A stretch of 64,000 nt of DNA from Topomyia yanbarensis (lineage: Eukaryota > Arthropoda > Insecta > Diptera > Culicidae). Positions 11,196 to 21,929 of this stretch are shown here, piece by piece; the first letter of the stretch is position 1; every line of letters begins with the position of its first letter. Location: the NCBI RefSeq assembly GCF_030247195.1, contig NC_080671.1:36306343-36370342 (forward strand), written 5' to 3'. The position numbers were made by a program, and so were the translations under genes. Below the pieces are notes generated by a model that searched no databases, had not been told where the DNA came from, and saw only the letters and a list, made by a program, of their open reading frames with translations.

Positions 11196-11796
11196 TTGGA
11201 AAACCGAAGAAAACCTCTAGTGACTATGGTAATAACACAAAGAAATTACTTGCTGATTCGTATCTGGTAGATTGTTTACAAATTTTCTCTAACATCAATG
11301 GAACAGGAACGTCAAACGATAAAAGCATACACTGTAAATAAATCCAAAAGCAAAATTTATCGTTTTATGTTGCAATCCAGTAAAAGGTGTTGAAACTCAA
11401 TTTCATACACCAAATAAAATTGTCTTTATTGGGTTAATCCCATTTCATTTCAGCGAACATAGGGTACATACAAATGCTATGGAATAATACGTTTATTTTC
11501 AGGAGTTGTTTGTTGCATACAATGCATCCAGAATTCGTAAAAAAGAGTCATAAGGAATGTCATCTACAATACCAGCAATGTGTAATAGAAATTGTTGAAA
11601 ATAACTTTAATAAACACCGCTGTACATATTCTACAAAAGTTTTAAATTTTTACATGAATATTGATCGTAACCAATTTCAGGGAAAATTTCGATTCAACCT
11701 CTTCCTAACCACTCAACTGGGACCAACAGTAAACAAACTTATAAAAGTAGCTTAGCAGCACAACTTCCGCCTCGTCACTCTTCTTCGTGCATTAGA
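11196..11796. other. Intergenic region between two minus-strand genes
   Basis: It holds the 3' UTR of the downstream-ending TBC1D15/17 gene and the promoter side of the Gemin8-like gene. Small reading frames here have no recognisable features. Minus-strand AATAAA-type signals are present near 11490 and 11422. Confidence 0.4.
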
Positions 11797-13919
11797 TTAG
11801 AAGAACGCATAGCTCATTGACAGGTCGCAAGCCTCGTCCACTTTTCGTTGCAACATTTCCTGATCCTCGGGAGACTTCTCGTTTACAATTGACATACAAC
11901 TGTCGTCATCCTCGTCACTCGCCGTACTTCCGGCCCCGTCCGGGCTGACTTCCTCGCCGATTAGCTTCTTCAGCTCCACATGGGGTTCTTTGGATGTGTC
12001 CAGCGTCTTTTTCACCTGTAGGTAAATGCTTTCGGCCTGCTCGAGAACGGCTAGCAAGTTCAAATTGCCCGATAGCTCATTCACGTGCTTAAGAATTTCA
12101 GTGAAAGTGAACTGACCGTTGATGAATACGTCCATTTCCTGATCAAGTATGGCTACACATACGAAGAGGTGGAAATTAGGGCAAGGCAAACCGGACCAAA
12201 GCACTTCCCACAACTGCATTATGTCCTTATTGGAAAATTCTCGCTTGAACCATACCAACAACCAACGAAAACAAAAATACATGTTTTCCGATTGGTTCTC
12301 CTTCAAATAGTTGTACAGGTCCTCGTTTACGAAGGCCAACAGGGTTCGCAAATGCTCCAATTGCTGCTTCATTCCTTTTTGATCAATATCAAAGTTGCTG
12401 AACACTTTCTGCATGAAGCCCACAAAGCACCAGAAACTCTCTGCCTCATTTTGCACCAGACTCAAAATAGGTGCCAACAAATCGCTCATTCCCTGCACGT
12501 AACCGAGGTCAAAGTTATACATCACGTACGTCATCAAAATGTCCGACAGTTTGGCAAGATTGGGATTGTCGTCCCCGGCGAAAAAGTCGTACGTCCGATC
12601 GGTTCGTTTGACGTCCTTTTCGATCTGACACTTTCGTTCCCGATATCCGGTGAAATTATGTTCTTGAACCGGAGTTATGGTCAACCATTGCAGCTTCATT
12701 TGAAAGTATTCCTGAGTTTTAGCTCCCCTTCGTTCGTCTCGCTGCGCTGTGGAATGCTCCCAAATATCCAACCCTAGCAAATATTTCCACACTTCTGCGC
12801 GGATGTCCTCGTTGATACCCTGGAAGAAAGAGAGAACAAATTGGTTGTATATTAGAAGTCTTTAAGGGTTGCTTCAATTGCACCCATTGCGATTACTTAC
12901 CCCTCGGAAGATGATATCTTTAACCCGATCAGGGTCCATAATGGACCCATTGGGCGCCCGGTATTCCGACCACTTCGCCGCATCTAATGGAGACCCTCGC
13001 TGAGCCGGAGGTCTTGGAACTAATTTTCTGCTGACTGTATTTTCCCCTACACCATTGATCGTTTCACCGCCATTACGCTCACCCACAGCTTCCGTTTCGT
13101 TCTGGGGGCTCAATCGGATTCTGAACTCAGACTCTGGTTGTCTACCCAAAGGCAATATTTGATTATGAACATTGGCCAGCTTCGACATGAAATCATAGTA
13201 CGGATTGGGGCGTGGACGATTTCGGATGGCCTCGATGTTGAGCTCTGAGAAAGATCTTTGTAGTTTATCGTTGTCTGCCTCTGGGAGGCAGTGGAAGAAT
13301 TGCTTCCGACGGGCACTTTTTCTGATAAATTGCTTCCGCTCGAGAAAATCCACAAAAGAAAAAGGCGATCCATGATGGAACAGATACAGACTATGAATGC
13401 TTAAGTCTTGATTGAAAAATCTAAGCTCATTCCGGCTATATTCGATTCCCTTCACATCCCGGAAGAGAACATGAATGGAAATTTTTGGTTTTTGTGAATG
13501 ATGTTCTGGAATCCAGTTTGTGTCGGTTGGGTTATTGCTGTCATCGTTTGCTGCTGGGATTGGAATCGACGAGGTAGATTCGATCGTATCGACTAGGGAC
13601 CAACCACTGTCTTGACATTCAGTATCTAAAACTTCGCATGTTTCCGCCTGTTTCCATTCGAAAAAGTGTAGATCACCTTTTGAAAATCGACCGAAAGTCA
13701 GTACTCCCTCGGTGTTAAGTGCCGAAAGATAAGTAGCGCTTGCTTTTTTCAGCATAACACCATGCTGCATAAAAATTTCCTACAATCGAAACAGATATTA
13801 TTACTTCTTGTGCGGAAACCCCGAAGGTCGACATACACATACAGTTTAATAAATTTAAGAATAATAATGAGTTTAACACATGAAGTTATCGCACATACCT
13901 CGACACGTTCGGTTTCCAT
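11797..13919 (-). CDS. TBC1D15/TBC1D17-type Rab GTPase-activating protein (three exons)
   Basis: The exons on the minus strand are 13919-13899, 13779-12901 and 12819-11797. Donors are GAG|GTATGT and GGG|GTAAGT; acceptors are TTGTAG|GAA and TTCCAG|GGT. The joined frame is 640 residues, close to the ~650-690 of the human family. The N-terminal half carries the family's pleckstrin-like region (GVLTFGRFSKGDLHFFEWK). The TBC domain follows, starting at IIFRGGINEDIRAEVWKYLL across the second junction, with FQMKLQW. The arginine finger is in IEKDVKRTDR and the glutamine finger in YVQGMSDLLAP; FCFRWLLVWFKREF and the 'EILKHVNELS' end are also present. Both catalytic fingers are intact. Family members accelerate GTP hydrolysis by RAB7 and act at late endosomes and mitochondria; that role is inferred from homology. 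The tail (residues ~595-640) is acidic. Confidence 0.95.
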
Positions 13920-15422
13920 TGTCCTCGAATTTCAGGACTTGGCCGGAACCAAAAAAAAATCTTTGTTATTTTGATTGGTGCTAAGTTAGTTTTATTTGCT
14001 GATGACACTTTCCACGAAGAAGGCGAAACAAAAACCCCCTTCTGCTTCCTTTAGATCCAGCTCAAACACAAAAGCTACACAGACTAGGGTGTTTTATTGA
14101 CGACGAATATGTTTGCTAGATATTATTATTATACCGGATATCCTCAAATTTAAAGTAAAAACATGAATTGGCAAACTCTTACTAGTTTTTTAACCATTCT
14201 GCCTGATTTTACAGCTTTAAACACTCAAAATGGTAGGAATTTTCACTTGCACGCAGTTGCAAAATGCACAATGAACTCGTAATTCGTAATCAAAAGTGAT
14301 CCAAAAATATGACAAACATGATTTTGACATTTAAACGATAAGTTCGCACCGTAAAAAATGTTCATTTTGATAAATTAAAAAATATTTTGCACTGATAAAA
14401 TAAAGTACACGGAAAAATAAAAGAACCCAAAGAATAAGTTCTTTTAACTTACTTTTGAGTTGTGCGTCGTTTTCGCACTTATTTGTGTTGTCAAAAACAA
14501 AACGAGAGATTCGACTCAGTCTAGTTCTTCCGTGGAGGAAAGTACTTTTGAGTTGTTTGGGATATACTCAAAATTAGGTAAATTCAACGTAAATTTGAAT
14601 ATAAAATCTGCTTAAAATATAAAGACACGCGGAGAGAAAACCCGCAAATTTGACTGCACGGTTTATCAAGTTATTTTATCTGCTAGTTCTGGCAACCAGG
14701 AATATTATGTAAACATCAAGTGACTTCTAGTTTTAATGAATGCTTGACGAATTATTTTTTCGACATATTTTGCAAAATACTCAATCAATTCGAAAACGCA
14801 TTGATTTACGTTACGGAACCTGTCTACTTGTTTTTCATTGAACTATAGAGGACATATTCGAGAATACAGTTGATAAGTAATAGCAATATTGGCTACTTTG
14901 CTGATGTAATTCTAAATTAATATTTATGACGAAGTTTTCAATTTTCAGACTGCTTCTAACAGCAATATATTGTCGCGACAGCACTAAATCGAACTGCCCG
15001 GAGTCCAGTAGCGAAACAGTCGGCACTTGCGCATTTTCTGTCAAAATTTGTTAAACGTCCATTTCGGTCAGTGTATCTGGTGTTGATAAAGCTGTTTGTT
15101 TATGTTTACAAAAACAATAAAGATATTGATTTTTTTATTTGCAGTTCAAAACATACTATTATTTTTTATTACCCTCTAATTATATTATCTTGCCTATCAC
15201 AGGCCATCTCGGTACATAAGTACATAAGCTTCATCAAGGTAAACAAATTAATAACGTTGCATTTAAAGAAAGTTTTACTTTCATTGCTATCTTTAATTTT
15301 ATCACAGGAATGGCAAGCTTAATCATCCAGAACGTACGTTGGCAGCACGCCCGTACAAATGCGGATTACCATGCGTTGTATTGACACTTTTTTCTCGGCA
15401 TTAGTAAAAAAAGCTAGTCGAA
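13920..15422. other. Intergenic region without recognisable genes
   Basis: It includes the presumed promoter side of the TBC1D15/17 gene. AT-rich; no frame with family resemblance on either strand. A motif with 'aagttcttttaacttacttt' near 14440 looks like repeat sequence but I cannot bound it. Confidence 0.4.
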
Positions 15423-16324
15423 ATGTATGAAAAGGCTCCCCCAACGATTTCTGAATGGTGTTTCAAATTTATTACTGACGGGTCAATTAATCGGAAGAAA
15501 CGTGTACAGGTATACAAAAAATTCGGTGTGGAAAAGCGGATGTGACTGCTTCAATTGTATCAACGGCAACCCATACTCTTGTTAGACGAGACGAAGCAAC
15601 TGTTCCAACTGAAGTTCAAAATACCAATCAGTATGTCTTCCGTATGTACAATTTTACATGAGGCAGGGATGGCTTGGAAGTATATTGAGCGTCGGGCAAT
15701 CCAGATCCGGGAATCAGAAATCATCCGTTACATGGCAGAGCTATTATCGTTTCCGTGGGATGTTTACAACCTCGTCTTTTTAGATGAAGTAAGTTTTGAT
15801 AATAGGGACATTCTTCGACAAAAAGGATACGGTATTGTAGGAAAAAAAAGTGATCTATCATTTTTGTGCTTCCTTGGCGCCGGAGGAATCTTGGAAAGCT
15901 TTAGGACTGAGGGCACATTCACCCGGATAAAATTTGTTCAGTGTTGCCGAGATTTCGCACTTCGAAATCATCAGGTTCGAAGCTATCCAGGGTTTCATCA
16001 ACGACACGACTAGACACTTGCATTCAGAAACTGTATCACAAATCGGACTACCCCTCAGTGACTCGGTAACTGGAACTGCCAAATTTAATATTTGTTTCAA
16101 AAATGCATCAAACTAGCAGCGCTGATAAGTTTGTTGTTTTTTCTAATAACGTTCATGTAGTTACCGTTGCAACCCCTGGTTACTCAAAGAAACATATAAA
16201 CAAACCGATCGTCGTTTGTGTAAAATTTGTCCCCTATAAAATATTGTTAATGTGAAAATGAATAAACCGTAACGCGCTAGTGACAGGCCCGCAAAAATGT
16301 TAAAATATATGATTTTTTAACCCA

Positions 16325-16640
16325 GGCGGCCGACCTGAAGTACGACAAAATTATCGGAGTAAAGGTTGTGAGTAGAGCCTGTGTATTTTATAATAATATA
16401 AATATAACAAACGCCACCGTCAATTTAGGCTTCTAGGTAAGGAGTATTTTTATTTATCGATTGATTCAACGAATTGCATTTTGCCTTATGTGTTATTCCA
16501 GCCGCTGAGCCTGCCTATCAACTAGCAACTAAAACTAAATTCGATGGCCATTCGCAAATGAAAAGAGATGAACAAGTGCGCGATGGCTACAATCAACGGC
16601 CGATTAGCGGACCTGATTCAAGCGAACAATTTTAAGCGTA
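16325..16640 (+). other. Two exon-like fragments of unknown origin inside the 5.46-kb element
   Basis: The segment after 'tttttaacccag' at 16325 reads AADLKYDKIIGVK and is followed by a GT. A second segment after 'gttattccag' near 16501 reads AEPAYQLATKTKFDGHSQMK and continues RDEQVRDGYNQRPISGPDSS before a stop. Acceptor-like tracts precede both. I do not recognise the protein. They may be remnants of a second captured gene or chance frames. Confidence 0.25.
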
Positions 16641-16643
16641 AAG

Positions 16644-17095
16644 GCTAGTTTACAGTACGGGAAACGTGTACTGGGAATTGGGCCCCTCTGTATTTAAAAA
16701 AAAAGCGTAATTATAACCTTCCGTCACTGGGTGCACGTCACTCTGGAAATCCAGCGAAATCGTCATAGGGGATCAGTGGCTATTTTTCATAATTTGATCA
16801 GGAAATTTTTTCACCGAACTCTCCAAACTGTCTAAATAAAAGTTTCGGTGCTTCTAAAAATTCCAACAGTATCAAAATAGCACCGACTGTCCTTACAAAA
16901 CACCAATTTTACCGTTTGGAACAGATAATGTAGATAATTGTTTAAAAAATCCGTGCCGTTTTCCGCAGTTGTGTTTACAGTTCATGGCAACTACCATTTT
17001 TGTGTAGACTCATTTTCCGCGACGGGATTTGTAAATTACTGGCTCCATTTAAAATACATGGAGGCCGTAACACGTTTCCCGGACTGTAAACTAGC
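16644..17095. mobile_element. MITE with TIR GCTAGTTTACAGT
   Basis: The left end GCTAGTTTACAGTACGGGAA is matched by its inverse at the right end with few mismatches (about 25 positions). About 450 bp, no coding sequence. No convincing target duplication was found. Confidence 0.7.
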
Positions 17096-18032
17096 GTTAA
17101 CGGAGGTGGTGTCGATAATACCGTGGAAGCGTTGGCCAATGTGACGATCGAGTCTACACATTAAATCCGCTATTTTTATTTAGTCAACACTCAGGGCGCT
17201 CCGGAGGTGGTGGTGAAGATAGTGGACCATGGCACAAAAACGCACCGCCTTAGATGTGATCGCGCTGTTAACGAACAATAAATAATATGATTCCATTTTT
17301 AATACCAAACGATAAATTTGAAGATTTATTTATATATTGATTCAGTTTATTACCATTAAATATATTTTTCTTCTCTTTTGGAGCTGCTCCCATTTTGTAT
17401 TCAGAATATTGCTCAGTCTTTAACCTGTTATAACTCCTCCTGTTAACACCTAAGGCCAAACTTATTCGAGATATTCCTGTTTTCTAAAATATATCTCCCA
17501 TGAACGAAATTTCGTGTAGAAATGTATGAAATGTCTCCTCTTCAAGTGAATCATGCCATCTATACACAAGTTGGCAGTCCTCGACGATTTTTTCTGTTTT
17601 CACATAATTGATTATGTTTTCTGCATGTATTTTTAATAGCAAAGCACCATTTCGAATAACTCGAATGATAAGTTATCTGCTAGATTTTTGTTTAATCGGA
17701 ACATGATACGTTTTGAAATTTGTTTCAACTGTTTTTTTATATTAGCCCTAGAATAAACTGGAATTTACAGCAATTTGAAGTTTTCTACACTAATTTACCT
17801 TTGAATTTAGTTATTTTTTCTCCGTGTACGCTCATATGTGCATATATTGCGGTTGATAGTCAGAACCAGGATTTTCCTGCCCCCACATATTGCTTTGCTT
17901 CCTAACTGAAAACAACTAAACAAATCGCACATATAGCAGCCGAAAAATAACCCGGTGTCAGTCACCAATGAATTTCAGAGAAACTTAAACTTCAACGATT
18001 CGCTGTATGAACTTATTATTTTAAAGCTTTTC

Positions 18033-18447
18033 CACAGAGAACAGACATCCATGATCGAACAAAAATATTTAAAAAACGTGTGTAAACATTTGAATTAATA
18101 TACGAAAAACACTAGCGCCGCCACACCAACCTATCCCAACTATCCGTCAAATCGATTTCGGAACCGGTTCGAAATCCTGGATGGATTCAGCATGGAATCT
18201 AGCTCAAAGAAAACAACCGATACCGACTCTATCGGTTGACGCATTTGAGCTGGAATTCATGCTGGAAGTCCGAATCGGTTCCGGACTAGTTTGACTGGGA
18301 TAGAAATAACCGCTGTCAATTCTGTCGCACTCAGCCACAAAAAACATGACGACAGTAGCGCACCTGGTTTAGATATCCAAACTACCTTCGAAACCGTTAG
18401 AGATTTTACACAAGTTGAATGCTGAAGTTGGACGTCTGTTCTCTGTG
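18033..18447. mobile_element. MITE, CACAGAGAACAG family, copy 1
   Basis: The termini CACAGAGAACAGACATCC and its inverse (one difference) enclose 415 bp. An exact 7-bp duplication, gcttttc, flanks it at 18026-18032 and 18448-18454. A second copy, inverted relative to this one, is at 29376-29787. No ORF of note. Confidence 0.9.
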
Positions 18448-18829
18448 GCTTTTCGGATAAATAAAACCAGTTATACATAACTCAATAATCTTTCTATTTA
18501 ATGACTATTATTGTGCATCAACAAACACTCTAGATCGATTGTGTCTGAAGGCGGATCTTGAAAAATTTTCAGCTCATTTTCTGTAGCAAACTGGGCGGCC
18601 CTGCAGAGATACAATTTATCTGAAAATTTGCGTTTGGAATTCAAAATATTACCATATTTCATAGCTTAAACTTCTGCTCACATGTAATTTTTTGCTACAA
18701 TTCCCGTTCAGTTCGGTTACTTCGAGATACTAAAGGAATCAAATAATTGTAACCGGCAGCCAGATGAAGTGGGGTGGATTCGCGCCACACGATCGTTCAC
18801 ATTCCGTGGTGTCTAGCAATTTTCAATTT

Positions 18830-20690
18830 CGTCCGAGTTCTCCGCGTCTAGCAACTGAATCTTTTTCCGGAAGTGTTTTTTGATTGATCTGCAAATCATC
18901 ATGCTTCGATCACTGTCCACTAGGTTGATGGTGATTCCGTTCTGTTAAAGAAGTGGGAAGACATAAAATCTATAGGATCACAAGAATGAGTCATACTTAC
19001 CGAATCTACCGGTGCGTCTAATTCGATGTAGATACGTTTCGCAATCGGCTCGTCCCTGCTGATCCATCGGCAGGTCGAAGTTGACGACGATGGTCACCTG
19101 TTCGACGTCGATACCTAAGACGAAAGAATCTCTCCGTAACCTGGTGTTGTAGCCAGAATCAAGTGGTGGAACTTATTCCTGGACAAAACGTTCGTTATAA
19201 TCTGTACCTTCTCTAGTCCGGTTCGGAATCGATCCAGAGCGTCCAACCGTTGCTCCACCGTTAGATCACCGGACAGTACCGCTACCGAGTGACCATCCTG
19301 AGACATCCTGCCGGTCAACCAACCGGCCGTTTTGCGTATCTGTTTCGATCTATTAACAGTTCTGAAAATAAGTTTACTTGGAGTTTACAACTGTCCTATA
19401 CATCATATGACAGAAAATGATCGCTTGTCCGACGGTAATCACACAATTTCTCGTCCTGGTTGTGGAACTTGACGTAGTACTGTTTGATGTTATCGAGTGA
19501 TTCTTGCTCCCGCGCCTGCCGAATCGGATTGGGTACGATGTACTCGGCAAACTCCATCACCTCACGCTTGTACGTGGCCAAGAAGAACACCGACCATAAC
19601 ACCCGCCTCGTCCAGTACAAAAAGGGAAAACTAGGTCGTACGTCCTGAACTTTATACCCCAGTCCATTAGCTTGCCGGGTGTTCCGATGATATGATTAGT
19701 CAGCTTCGCCCCTTTGACGGTCTCCTCACCGCGAACGGCGTAAGGAAGTTTGATTTCCGGACAAAACTTTGCCATTTTGGCAGCTACTTCCCCCTTCTGA
19801 ATTGCCAGCTCATACGTGGGGAAAGGCAAATCACCTGCAGATAGTTTTTTAACTGATGGACTCAACTGAGCATTGCCAGCACGAAGGCAGCGGTTTTTCC
19901 TATTCCCGACTGACTCTGGGCGATTATTTTCCGTGGCGGACCGGCCAACAGAGTAGGTAGAGCCATCTCCTGAATCTTGGAAGGGGCGTTGAAACCCATC
20001 GCATAGACTCTCTGTAGTAATTCCTGCTTCATGTGCAAAGCTTCGAAAGTTTTAACCAACCAATCGGCGAAGAAGAATCCTTCCGCTGCACCTCCAGATC
20101 CAGTTTTGATTCTACTAGACCTTAGCGAACATCTTTCATTAGCAAACTTGCATCCGCCGGGCTAAAACATTAGTCATGGATAATTTTAAAGCTGATACAG
20201 AATATTTCGGGAGAAAATTTAGAATAGGACGTAAGCAACAGTCAGATTCTCTTTGGGGTCTTTCTCTTCTGTTTATTACTCGGTCGTTTCAATATTTAGT
20301 ACTCAACTCTTTGCCTAATATTTTGGTAAAAACCATCGGCTATGTACTGGAAAATTAGTGCAAAGTGTTATAGTGACGTCATAATAATCGAAAGGGAAAG
20401 TAAACAAAGAGAGGCTCTCAATGTTCCTTATGTCCTAATCAAAATTTTCTGCAGATTTCGATTTACTTGAATGCCTCTGCATCTTCCGCGGAGGAAGCTG
20501 TTTCTCCATTTTCTCTTGGAGCTTGTTTTTCTTCAGGAGCTGCTAGAGTCAGTAGCTACCGAACTCCAAACATCCGGTGCAGCTTTGGTTCTACTGCCGG
20601 TGGACTAGGTTTTTCCGCATTCTCTTTCTCTGGACTGCCAGCCGCCGGCTCTGAATCCTTATCCTTGGTGATATGTACTCAGTTCGCTAA
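18830..20690 (-). pseudogene. Unprocessed pseudogene of DDX19/Dbp80 DEAD-box RNA helicase
   Basis: Read down the minus strand: an N-terminal Lys/Glu/Pro-rich exon (20690-20470), then a segment reading GLVESKLDLEVQRKDSSSP after a TAA (about 20120). Next are KTFEALHMKQELLQRVYAMG, SKIQEMALPTLL and the Walker A box as SQSGIGKTAAF, where a threonine is normal. Then come PTYELAIQKGEVAAKMAKFC, the 'IGTPGKLMDW' segment, [48 protein letters not shown] and [10 protein letters not shown] (a Gly of motif VI replaced by Arg). The final exon begins NGITINLVDSDRSMMIC. The DEAD box is deleted, and a ~60-bp insertion follows TNVLSR. The intron before the last exon is kept (TTCGGTAAGTATG ... TTTAACAG), so it is a genomic copy, not a retrocopy. 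DDX19 proteins drive mRNA export at the nuclear pore; this copy is dead. Confidence 0.9.
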
Positions 20691-21929
20691 CCTATTTGTA
20701 TTAAAAAAATTCAAATCCCATCCCAACGATCGCTTCAAAAATAGGTTATAACAAAAAAACACCGAGTGCAGAAATTTCTTAATCCGTCGTCTTTTTGACC
20801 CAGTTATCGGCAGCGCTTGCCATCGTTTCGATCGCGTATTAAAATTCAATAGCAAGGTACAAAGTATGGGAAATCGTCCTGAATCAGCACGGGTACTGTC
20901 CCTCGGGTGGTTTATTCCTTGCAATTCGCTGAAATTTTGACCAGAGCGACCTTGCGGAAAAACGATGCCTTCTTTTGCCTGCTCACTTCCCTGCCATGAA
21001 ACCGATGATGAGCGCTTATTCCAAACGGTTAGCCGATTGAACATGACGTGCCATTATGTTTGTTCTGTGAATTGATAAGGATTAAGGATAAGGAGGTGAT
21101 TACCATATTATGTTACTGGTGTTCGATCTGAAAAAAATCATAATAAAAATATCCGTAAATAAGTGAACTCGAGCTTTTTGAAGAAGAATAGGTATTACAT
21201 TACAATGTACACGGTACTGATCCTTTCGAAATAAAAAAAGGTAATAAAAATGTCTCGCCTTGAATATTTTCTTTCCTAGCTGTTACGGATGTTGGTTGCT
21301 AGGGTATGCAAATAAACATTAAGAAAATTGAGACAGTGTTGCGCGAGAAATTCATATTTTATCATTACCGAGGGGTCGCTCAATGTACTGGTAACTGGCG
21401 ATTAATTTCGTGAACACTTTTTTTTCGGAATTTTTCATGAAGTGTCAGGTCGTGTCGTTGGTTTCATTCTGTATGAATAATGGATGGCGCTAGAATTCAC
21501 TGTGTTGCGAATATCATTAAATATCTTAGATCCATTGGTATTTTGCCTGTGTTCTCGCCAGCTTACTGTCCGTTCTTCAACTCCTTGAAGATTGTTTTCG
21601 GACTGATTAAGAAGAATCTTGTACGGAACCACCAGGTAAATAGCCGCATTCGCAATGAGGTTTGTGACGCAATAAACCAATTAAGGATTTATACATGTTT
21701 AAAACTTTTTAAGCATTGCGGGTACTACGCTGGAGTAACTTTTTTTGCCCGAAAGAGGTTTAGAATAAGATCCCAAAATTATTGATTTTAATATTGTACC
21801 TTAGCTAGACTTCGTTTTGTTTATTTCATGAAATAAAAATGTTACATAAAAACATTGTGGTACTGTTATGAAGATATAATACTCAGATCAAGTTTGCGGT
21901 TCACTCCCGTTTCACTTATGATCAACATT

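Larger units (their letters stand above)
15999..21460. mobile_element. 5.46-kb TIR element carrying a helicase pseudogene
   Basis: The left end is CAACGACACGACTAGACACTT. The right end is its inverse with two mismatches (19 of 21 positions agree). The flanks carry an exact 7-bp duplication, gtttcat, at 15992-15998 and 21461-21467. Removing the element restores the reading frame of the host transposase, which confirms the borders independently. Inside are exon-like fragments (16325-16640), two MITEs (16644-17095 and 18033-18447) and an unprocessed DDX19/Dbp80 pseudogene (18830-20690). No transposase was recognised, so it looks non-autonomous. A 7-bp duplication is unusual; P- or Dada-like classes are possible but unproven. 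Confidence 0.85.
15423..21785 (+). pseudogene. DDE transposase (Tc1/mariner-like, DD34E type), split by a 5.46-kb insertion
   Basis: The two coding pieces are 15423-15998 and 21468-21785. The frame is continuous across them once the insertion and one copy of its 7-bp target duplication are removed (192 + 106 codons). The first piece has a helix-turn-helix-like N-terminus and the first catalytic Asp in LVFLDEVSFDN. The second has the second Asp in IMDGARIHCVANI. The expected glutamate, 34 residues after that Asp in the usual N-P-I-E box, is lysine here (CPFFNSLKIVFGL). Two in-frame TGA stops exist: one after codon 40, and one where this family has tryptophan just before I-M-D-G. The transposase is therefore dead. 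A second, convergent ORF follows at 21930-23130. Confidence 0.85.

Noticed and set aside
11474..11755. 93-residue plus-strand ORF between two genes
   Set aside because: No recognisable features; it lies in the 3' flank of the TBC1D15/17 gene on the opposite strand.
12085..12777. 230-residue plus-strand reading frame
   Set aside because: It is antisense to the last exon of the TBC1D15/17 gene, whose minus-strand frame has clear domain motifs and splice sites.
14835..15322. Small ORFs upstream of the DDE element
   Set aside because: Low-complexity, AT-driven frames with no domain signal. I also looked here for the outer inverted repeat of the DDE element; only an 8-bp match (CAGTGTAT at 15066 and its inverse near 23445) was found, too weak to claim.
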